From positions 1-15,901 of the forward strand of contig DATJXG010000116.1 in NCBI GenBank assembly GCA_035500455.1: a stretch of 15,901 bases of DNA, given 5' to 3'. Position 1 is the stretch's first letter. Every line of letters begins with the position of its first letter. The translations under genes were made by a program, and so were the position numbers. This stretch comes from DATJXG01 sp035500455 (GTDB lineage: Bacteria > Acidobacteriota > Terriglobia > Terriglobales > Acidobacteriaceae). The notes under the pieces are model-generated. The model worked only from the letters and a program-made list of their open reading frames with translations. It made no database searches and was not told the origin of the DNA. Below are positions 8,361-15,901 of the stretch, piece after piece.

Positions 8361-9326
8361 GTGGCTTCCGAGGCGAATTCCCGCGTGCTTTCCGGCTTTC
8401 TCGACTACCTGAAAATCGAGAAAGGACTGGCGCCGCTCACCGTTTCCGCCTATCGCTCCGATCTCCTTCAGTTCGCGGATTTTCTGGGGAAGCACAAGCG
8501 AGCGCTGCTTTCCGCCCGGCGTGACGATGTCCGCAATTTCATCCAGCAGCTCTTCGCCAACTCGGTGGACGGGCGCTCGGTGGGCCGCAAGCTCTCGGCC
8601 ATGCGCCACTTCTACAAGTATCTCCTGCTCGATAAGGCTATCGCGCACGATCCCACGCTGAATATCGATTCGCCGAAACAGTGGAAGGTGCTGCCCAAGT
8701 CGCTGGCCCTGGACGAAATGGATAGCGTGCTGCGCGGCCCTCGCCGAGCCTCAAACGGCCGGCAGGCCGCGGCCCTCGCGCTGCGGGACCGTGCCATGCT
8801 CGAGGTGTTCTATGCGGGAGCGCTGCGGGTTTCGGAGATCATCGGCGTAAAACTGGAAGATTTGAAGCTCGATCTCGGCTGCGTGCTGGTGCGCGGTAAA
8901 GGCGATAAAGAGCGCATCGTGCCCCTGGGCCGCTCGGCGCAGGATGCGCTGGGCGAATACATGAAAAGCGGGCGTGGAGTGCTTTCAGGGGGAAGAAGCT
9001 CGCCACTGCTTTTTCTGGGACGCTGCGCGCGCAAACTCAGCCGCCAGCGCGTATGGCAGATGGTAGGGTCGGCATCGGAGGAAAGCGGCCGTCACGCCAG
9101 CCCGCACATGCTGCGCCACAGTTGCGCCACACACATGGTAGAAAACGGCGCCGACCTGCGCACCGTGCAGACCATCCTGGGCCACTCGGATATTTCCACC
9201 ACCCAGGTTTACACCCACGTCGCGCTGGATCGGCTGAAGAGCGTGTATCAGAAGCATCATCCCAGGGCCAGGCAATCGTCGGTCGGCAGTCATCGACAGT
9301 CAGCCCACGCTGCAGGTCAGGAATGA
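8361..9326 (+). CDS. xerD: XerD-like tyrosine recombinase
   Basis: This 321-residue protein has an N-terminal SAM-like core-binding domain (about 8-95) and a C-terminal catalytic domain. All catalytic residues are visible: Arg156 in GALRVSE, Lys180 in VRGKGDKERIVPL, His249 and Arg252 in PHMLRHSCATHM, His275 in LGHSDISTTQ, and the nucleophile Tyr284 in QVYTHV. The HSDISTTQVYTHV segment and the RLKSVYQKHHPRA tail resemble XerD more than XerC. With XerC it would resolve chromosome dimers at a dif site under FtsK control. The GTG start is the first possible one after an in-frame TGA at 8355-8357, though no good Shine-Dalgarno precedes it. Residues from about 305 onward are encoded by an intergenic repeat arm (9276-9303) and look like an acquired tail. 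No dif site was found here. Confidence 0.88.
   Translation: MASEANSRVLSGFLDYLKIEKGLAPLTVSAYRSDLLQFADFLGKHKRALLSARRDDVRNFIQQLFANSVDGRSVGRKLSAMRHFYKYLLLDKAIAHDPTLNIDSPKQWKVLPKSLALDEMDSVLRGPRRASNGRQAAALALRDRAMLEVFYAGALRVSEIIGVKLEDLKLDLGCVLVRGKGDKERIVPLGRSAQDALGEYMKSGRGVLSGGRSSPLLFLGRCARKLSRQRVWQMVGSASEESGRHASPHMLRHSCATHMVENGADLRTVQTILGHSDISTTQVYTHVALDRLKSVYQKHHPRARQSSVGSHRQSAHAAGQE
9276..9303 (+). repeat. Outer left arm of the composite palindrome between xerD and xerC
   Basis: Bases 9276-9291 (TCGTCGGTCGGCAGTC) match the reverse complement of 9538-9553 at 15 of 16 positions. The arm lies inside the last codons of xerD, so the repeat supplies the tail of that protein. Confidence 0.55.
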
Positions 9327-9334
9327 GCAGGGTT

Positions 9335-9442
9335 CCTTCGTGCACCCTTGGTGTCCTTTGTGGTTAGTTTTTGTTGGGCAGCGGCACGGTCGCGGCAACC
9401 AACCACAGCGCAACCACAATGGACACCAAGTGGGCACGAAGC
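9335..9442. repeat. Palindromic intergenic element, copy A
   Basis: The left arm 9335-9366 and the reverse complement of 9411-9442 agree at 27 of 32 positions. The arm contains CACCCTTGGTGTCCTTTGTG. The two arms enclose about 44 bases. The left arm matches bases 10498-10529 of copy B at 30 of 32 positions, so both belong to one family. It fills the space between xerD and xerC. Whether it is a mobile non-coding element, a structural RNA or a terminator is not shown. Confidence 0.75.
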
Positions 9443-9535
9443 TTCACAAAGGAATGCCGAACGGCGCAACAGTTGTCGTGAGCCAAAGGCTTGTTCCTTG
9501 GGCACTCCGTCGAGCGAGAGCTAAGAGAGTTACTG

Positions 9536-10468
9536 GTGACTGACGACCGACGACTGACGACTCCTCAAACGCGGCCGACGACTGTCAGCAAGGCGGTATC
9601 GCAATTTCTTGCTTCCTTGCGTCAGCAAAACGCTTCGCCCCACACCATCAAGGCCTACAGTGGGGATCTGGAGAACTTCGCCGCCTACGTCGGCGCGCGA
9701 GGCTGGTCCGCCATCGATCACATCGTTATCCGCGGATTTCTTTCTCACCTGTACGAAAAGGGCTTGGGCAAGACGTCGGTTGCCCGCTCGCTGGCGGCGG
9801 TGCGCTCGCTCTATCGCTGGCTGGCGCAGGAAGGAGTGGTTGAGCAGAATCCGGCGGCGCTGGTGGCTACTCCGAAACTGCCCAAGAAACTGCCCCGCGT
9901 TCCTACCATCGAAGAAATGAACTCGGTGCTCGATGGCGCGATGCCGGAGGTGGCCTCGTTCCCCGAGCGCGACCTCCTGATGTTCGAGGTGCTCTATGGC
10001 TGCGGCATTCGGAACTCCGAGTTGATCGGCATCAACCTCGACGACATCCGGCTCAGCGCCGGAGCTATGCTCATCCGCGGCAAAGGCAAGAAGGAGCGCT
10101 ATGTGCCTTTCGGCGATTCGGTAAAGGGCGCCCTGGCGGCGTACCTGCCCGCGAGGCAGTTGCGGCTGGCGCAGCATCGCCGGAACACGCCGGCCCTGCT
10201 GATCAATCAGCGCGGAGGCCGGCTCACTACTCGCAGCGTCGGCCGCATCGTGAAGAAAATCGCGGTTGCCAAGGGGCTCTCGCCGGATGTGCATCCCCAC
10301 ACCTTGCGCCACGCCTTCGGCACACACCTGCTGGAAGAGGGCGCCGACCTGCGCGCAATCCAGGAAATGCTCGGCCACGAGCGCCTTTCCACCACTCAGC
10401 GCTACACCCAGCTTTCCATGAAGCATGTGCTGGCGGTCTACGACCAGACGCACCCAAGAGCGAAGTGA
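9536..10468 (+). CDS. xerC: XerC-like tyrosine recombinase
   Basis: From GTG 9536 this is 310 residues; the frame is also open from a TTG at 9491 (325 residues). GTG 9536 is preferred because purine-rich AAGAGAG (9523-9529) lies six bases before it, while the TTG has no usable ribosome binding site. In the longer numbering the SAM-like domain spans about 33-125, and the catalytic residues are Arg174 (CGIRNSE), Lys198 (IRGKGKKERYVPF), His270 and Arg273 (HPHTLRHAFGTHL), His296 (LGHERLSTTQ) and Tyr305 (RYTQ). The ending HVLAVYDQTHPRAK is typical of XerC. It would pair with the upstream XerD to cut and rejoin dif. Roughly the first 30 residues are encoded by simple GACGACTG-type repeat sequence and are unlikely to be conserved. 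Confidence 0.88.
   Translation: MTDDRRLTTPQTRPTTVSKAVSQFLASLRQQNASPHTIKAYSGDLENFAAYVGARGWSAIDHIVIRGFLSHLYEKGLGKTSVARSLAAVRSLYRWLAQEGVVEQNPAALVATPKLPKKLPRVPTIEEMNSVLDGAMPEVASFPERDLLMFEVLYGCGIRNSELIGINLDDIRLSAGAMLIRGKGKKERYVPFGDSVKGALAAYLPARQLRLAQHRRNTPALLINQRGGRLTTRSVGRIVKKIAVAKGLSPDVHPHTLRHAFGTHLLEEGADLRAIQEMLGHERLSTTQRYTQLSMKHVLAVYDQTHPRAK
9538..9588 (+). repeat. Outer right arm of the composite palindrome, with GACGACTG-type simple repeats
   Basis: Bases 9539-9562 repeat the units ACTGACGA, CCGACGA and CTGACGACT, and GCCGACGACTGTCAG follows at 9574-9588. Bases 9538-9553 are the inverted partner of 9276-9291. The stretch is translated as the N-terminal leader of the xerC frame. Confidence 0.55.
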
Positions 10469-10487
10469 GGCAAACAGGCCATGATTC

Positions 10488-10616
10488 CTTGGTGTACCTT
10501 CGTGGACCCTTGGTGTCCTTAGTGGTTAGCCTTTCGCCGGCCTCGGCATGTGTGATCCGCCGGCAAAAGCCAAAGCAACCACGAAGGGCACCAAGGGTGC
10601 ACGAAGGTACACGAAG
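10488..10616. repeat. Palindromic intergenic element, copy B
   Basis: The left arm 10488-10530 pairs with 10575-10616, with four mismatches and one single-base gap over about 43 positions. Inside, 10531-10541 pairs with 10559-10569 at 10 of 11 positions, leaving a loop of about 17 bases. The whole could fold into one long hairpin. It begins 19 bases after the xerC stop, so it may also end xerC transcription. Arm sequence is shared with copy A on the other side of xerC. Confidence 0.78.
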
Positions 10617-10630
10617 AAAACACTGAGGGA

Positions 10631-10750
10631 GAGCTGCGAGACGCCATGATCGCCGGTATCGTCCTGGCTCGCCACGCCATCCTGGCCACCCGCAACACCG
10701 TGCACTTCAGCGACCTGGCGGAGTCCGTAGTCAATCCGTGGGATGGATAA
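10631..10750 (+). pseudogene. 3' remnant of a PIN-domain (VapC/FitB-type) toxin gene
   Basis: This frame ends at TAA 10748-10750 and reads ELRDAMIAGIVLARHAILAT, then RNTVHFSDLAESVVNPWDG. This is the usual C-terminus of VapC/FitB ribonucleases: the third catalytic Asp followed by MIA, the ALA helix, the LATRN strand with its conserved Asn, and a closing VVNPW. Only about 39 residues survive. The N-terminal two thirds, with the first Asp and the Glu, are absent, and the sequence immediately upstream is the right arm of palindromic element B. An ATG at 10646 could start a 34-residue peptide, but it would lack the active site. I read it as a decayed toxin gene. Confidence 0.65.
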
Positions 10751-10882
10751 GGCTAGCCGCATCCTCGCGGGCGGGGCGCCCGTCCCACACCGGAAGTACC
10801 TAAGCCCGGTAAACCCTTTGCTGCATCTAATATGCTAGGCTTCTAAAGACAGTCTTGGGGCGGTTCGGCCCTCCGAAGGAAC
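10751..10882. other. secA upstream region with a GC hairpin
   Basis: CGGGCG (10768-10773) and CGCCCG (10777-10782) form a 6-bp stem with a GGG loop and no T tract, so it is a weak terminator candidate. TAATATGCT at 10828-10836 resembles a -10 region and lies about 55 bases before the secA start, but no good -35 hexamer is spaced correctly. The secA promoter is probably here. Confidence 0.35.
10876..10880 (+). promoter_or_regulatory. Shine-Dalgarno that points to TTG 10889 as secA start
   Basis: AAGGA lies eight bases before TTG 10889 but only two before the in-frame TTG 10883, so the downstream start is favoured. Confidence 0.55.
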
Positions 10883-10888
10883 TTGGAT

Positions 10889-13870
<2,982 letters not shown>

Positions 13871-13946
13871 AATTTCGCTTGCGTGCCGGCTTCGCAAACT
13901 CCCTGCTGTAGTTGTCTCTCCTGCGGAATTGCCCTCACCAAGACAT

Positions 13947-14108
13947 CTGTCATCCTGAGCGACGCGAAGGACCGCAGGCAAGCAGCGGGCGTCGCCGGCG
14001 CTGCAAGGCATTTCTTTCTGTGCTTTCGAAAAGTGCAGAGGGAATGCCTCGCATCGTCCGCGCAGACTGACGCCTGTCTGGGGTCCTTGGCTTCGCTCAG
14101 GATGACAG
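13947..14108. repeat. Inverted-repeat element downstream of secA (TGTCATCCTGAGCG type)
   Basis: The arms 13947-13972 and 14083-14108 are inverted copies with two mismatches in 26, each carrying CTGTCATCCTGAGCGA at its outer end. An inner imperfect hairpin with G-U type pairs spans 14006-14049. The element sits between the convergent ends of secA and the beta-propeller gene, so a folded transcript could act as a two-way terminator. The size and terminal inverted repeats also fit a small non-autonomous mobile element. Confidence 0.7.
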
Positions 14109-14128
14109 AGGTTTTACTTAACCGCTGA

Positions 14129-15319
14129 TTATCGGGCGTTCGCTGGCTTCGTTGCCCGGAACGCTTTCACCGCCACAGCGTTCGGCTGCAGCCCTACTGG
14201 AATCATGGTCAGCAGGGAATACTCCCCCGGCTCGAACTTCTTCCTTGGTGTGCGCTTCTGAATCACGCTCAGGTCGCCGCTTTCGGAGTTCAACACCAGC
14301 AGGTAATTCTGGCTTTGTGAGAGCGCCAGCCCATCGGGATGGCTGCCCGTGGGCAAGGTAGCCACCAGTTTGCCGATATCGATGTCGTACACGGCGACGG
14401 TATTGGAGTTGAAGTTGCTCACGTAAAGCCGCGAGTTATCCGCGGAAACCACCGCCCGGGTGGGCCCGTCGCCGATCAGGTAAGTGCCTCCCACTTCATT
14501 GGTGGTGGTTTCGATGATGGAGATATTGTCGGAATCGAAATTGCAGACGATCAATTCGCCGCCGTCGGGCTTGAGCACGAGGGCGACGGGCGTTTTGCCG
14601 ACGTCGAGCAGGGCCAGCAGTTTGTCCACGGTGAGGTCGATCGAGGCCACCTGGGCGGAACCGGAGCAGGCGACAAAGGCTTTGCTGTTGTCGGGCAGGA
14701 TGGCGATATCGGTCGGCTCCTTGCACACCGGGATGGTGCCGCGGACGCGCAGGCCGGCGGCGTCGATCAGGGAGACGGAGTCGTCGCCGCGATTGCTCAC
14801 CACCACGGTTTTGCCGTCGGGCGAAACCCGCGCCAGGCCCGGGGAAATCCCTACACGGATGTTGGCGATGTCCGCGCGTTTCTCCAGGTCGAGCACGGAT
14901 ACGTTGTTGGAGGCGGAGTTGGCCACGTAGGCGCGCTTGCCGTCGTCGGAGACTGAGATGAAATACGGCGTGGCATGCACGCCAATAGTAGCGACCACGG
15001 CGTTGCGCTCGGCGTCGATGACGCTGACGTTGTCGGAGACGGTGTTCACCACGTAGACTTCGTTTTTCTTGCTGTTGGCCGCGATTCCGGTGGGATTGGC
15101 TCCGACGCTGATGGTCTTCGCCAGTTCGAAGGTGCGCAGGTCGATGATGCTTACAGTGTTGCTCTTGCCGTTGGTGACGTAGGCGTACTCGCGGTAAGCG
15201 GGGCCATAGTCGGGCAGGCCGGGCGGCCGGAAATACCACCAGCCGAGAGCGGCGGCGAGCGGGATTCCGACAACGATAAGAAGAAGTTTCTTCAAGCGGC
15301 TGACTCTGAGGCAGAACAA
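14129..15319 (-). CDS. Membrane-anchored YVTN-family beta-propeller repeat protein
   Basis: An N-terminal membrane segment or uncleaved signal (LKKLLLIVVGIPLAAALGWWYF, about 9-30) precedes a propeller built of eight repeats. The conserved strand with the Asn (or Cys) motif ends at residues 50, 92, 134, 176, 218, 260, 302 and 344, exactly 42 residues apart (AYVTN, VYVVN, AYVAN, VVVSN, AFVAC, LIVCN, LYVSN, LLVLN). Each unit then has a (D/N)-N-(V/I)-S-(V/I)-(I/L)-(D/E) type strand and a VG..P turn. The last repeat is broken by a basic insertion (KRTPRKKFEPGEY, 355-367) before the closing LQPNAVAVKAF. Such propellers are extracytoplasmic binding scaffolds, and no catalytic function can be assigned. 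The start is uncertain: TTG 15319 is the longest, and TTG 15295 (MKKLLLIVV) is equally plausible; neither has a good ribosome binding site. Confidence 0.85.
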   Translation of the reverse strand: MFCLRVSRLKKLLLIVVGIPLAAALGWWYFRPPGLPDYGPAYREYAYVTNGKSNTVSIIDLRTFELAKTISVGANPTGIAANSKKNEVYVVNTVSDNVSVIDAERNAVVATIGVHATPYFISVSDDGKRAYVANSASNNVSVLDLEKRADIANIRVGISPGLARVSPDGKTVVVSNRGDDSVSLIDAAGLRVRGTIPVCKEPTDIAILPDNSKAFVACSGSAQVASIDLTVDKLLALLDVGKTPVALVLKPDGGELIVCNFDSDNISIIETTTNEVGGTYLIGDGPTRAVVSADNSRLYVSNFNSNTVAVYDIDIGKLVATLPTGSHPDGLALSQSQNYLLVLNSESGDLSVIQKRTPRKKFEPGEYSLLTMIPVGLQPNAVAVKAFRATKPANAR

Positions 15320-15367
15320 AGATTAGCAGAAGCGAACAGGCCGATGGTGCTTTGGCTACTGCGGGAT

Positions 15368-15458
15368 TGTCATTCCGAGCGAAGCGAGGAATCTGCAGTA
15401 GTCCGGAGCGCAGAAAACTGCAGATTTATCGCGCCAAGGAACGGCGCTCGGAATGACA
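15368..15458. repeat. Nested inverted-repeat element upstream of the beta-propeller gene (TGTCATTCCGAGCG type)
   Basis: The outer arms TGTCATTCCGAGCG (15368-15381) and its exact reverse complement (15445-15458) are 14 bp each and perfect. Inner arms AATCTGCAGT (15390-15399) and ACTGCAGATT (15417-15426) are 10 bp each and perfect. It fills the space between the 3' end of the PIN toxin gene and the start of the beta-propeller gene, where it could separate the two transcripts. Confidence 0.75.
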
Positions 15459-15476
15459 GTCTTCTTTGGCGCGAGC

Positions 15477-15878
15477 TTATGCAGGCTTGATGATCTTCAG
15501 CCCTCGCACCTGGCTGAAGTGCTTATGGTTGAAGGTCGCCACGGCGCTGTCGTGCTCCAATGCTGTAGCCGCGACAATCAGGTCGTAGTAACCGATCATT
15601 TTGCCGGATGACTCCAAGTCCGCCCAGATGCGGGCGTGCTCCGAAGCAGTGAATTCGGTGTAAGGGAGAATGGGCAGCTCGTCAAGAATCGAGCGTAGAA
15701 ACATATCGCGGTGCCTTCGATGACCACTAGTTGCGCGCTCCAGCCCGTGGAACAGTTCAGCCAGTGTAATTGCAGCAAGCTCGAATCGATCTTGGCTGCG
15801 CTGAAGGATCCATCCCTTTAGATCGAACTGCTCTCTCTCCCCCCGAATGACCACATCGGCATCCAGAATGATCCTCAT
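15477..15878 (-). CDS. VapC-like PIN-domain ribonuclease toxin
   Basis: This 133-residue protein reads MRIILDADVVIRGE at the N-terminus. The four PIN active-site positions are visible: Asp6 (or Asp8) in ILDADVV, Glu41 in LAELFHG, Asp99 in IGYYDLIVAATAL, and Asn117 in VATFNHKHF. PIN toxins of type II toxin-antitoxin systems cut specific RNAs with magnesium until bound by their antitoxin. The ATG at 15878 is chosen over an upstream in-frame TTG at 15890 because MRIILDAD is a usual opening, and because a TGA in another frame overlaps the ATG by one base (TGATG), the usual toxin-antitoxin arrangement. The size is normal for the family. The target RNA is unknown. Confidence 0.85.
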   Translation of the reverse strand: MRIILDADVVIRGEREQFDLKGWILQRSQDRFELAAITLAELFHGLERATSGHRRHRDMFLRSILDELPILPYTEFTASEHARIWADLESSGKMIGYYDLIVAATALEHDSAVATFNHKHFSQVRGLKIIKPA

Positions 15879-15901
15879 CACTCTTCCCAACGATTGCGCG
15901 G
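15878..15901 (-). CDS. Possible antitoxin, last codons only (rest beyond window)
   Basis: In the frame that ends TGA at 15880-15878, the minus strand reads PRNRWEE and then stop, and the stop overlaps the toxin ATG by one base. A small antitoxin gene directly upstream and translationally coupled is the normal order for VapBC pairs. Only seven residues are visible, so its family cannot be told and the call rests on context. Confidence 0.4.
   Translation of the reverse strand, partial: PRNRWEE

Noticed and set aside
8361..10468. Tandem tyrosine recombinases as phage or integron integrases
   Set aside because: Size, motif wording and C-terminal tails match XerD and XerC, and there are no phage genes, tRNA attachment site or integron sites nearby.
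9335..10616. The palindromes as part of a CRISPR array
   Set aside because: There are only two copies, far apart, each internally palindromic, with a gene between them and no regular spacers.
10646..10750. A 34-residue independent gene
   Set aside because: It is just the end of a PIN domain, with no ribosome binding site and no first or second catalytic acid.
8242..10882. A dif site close to xerD or xerC
   Set aside because: I looked for two 11-bp half-sites around a 6-bp centre like TTATGTTAAAT and found none in the intergenic spaces.

Overview
The window looks like a piece of an Acidobacteriota chromosome (a guess would be class Terriglobia or a relative). Four things suggest this. It is clearly GC-rich. 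It holds an 'acidobacterial duplicated orphan permease' (ADOP). It holds a very large Oar-like TonB-dependent receptor with an N-terminal carboxypeptidase-regulatory-like domain. Its intergenic spaces are filled with the imperfect palindromic repeats common in this phylum. No rRNA, tRNA, prophage, insertion sequence or CRISPR array was seen. The phylum call rests on gene families, not on a marker-gene tree.

Left part (1-3694). On the minus strand lie the 5' end of a ccmE-type haem chaperone gene, running off the left edge, and an intact ADOP permease gene. The CcmE carries the CxxxY haem-attachment motif instead of the textbook HxxxY. A 586-bp divergent intergenic region separates the permease from the next gene.

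Middle (3695-10468). On the plus strand are a 1252-residue TonB-dependent outer-membrane receptor, a family I inorganic pyrophosphatase, and two adjacent tyrosine recombinases. Motifs and C-terminal tails identify the first recombinase as XerD-like and the second as XerC-like, which together would form the dimer-resolution recombinase. A nested palindrome lies between them, and both genes read into its outer arms. A second copy of the same palindrome family follows xerC.

Right part (10469-15901). Immediately after that second palindrome is the 3' stub of a decayed PIN-domain (VapC/FitB-type) toxin gene. Then come secA (plus strand, probable TTG start at 10889), an eight-repeat YVTN beta-propeller protein with an N-terminal membrane anchor (minus strand), and an intact VapC-like PIN toxin (minus strand). 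The last few codons of a putative antitoxin gene overlap the toxin start at the right edge. The beta-propeller gene is bracketed by two different inverted-repeat elements.

The genes are mostly single transcription units with housekeeping or envelope roles: cytochrome c maturation, export, nutrient uptake, pyrophosphate removal and chromosome dimer resolution. No new multi-gene system is evident. The most interesting material is the dense palindromic repeat landscape right of 7.4 kb, its intrusion into the ends of xerD and xerC, the broken toxin gene beside one copy, and the CxxxY CcmE.
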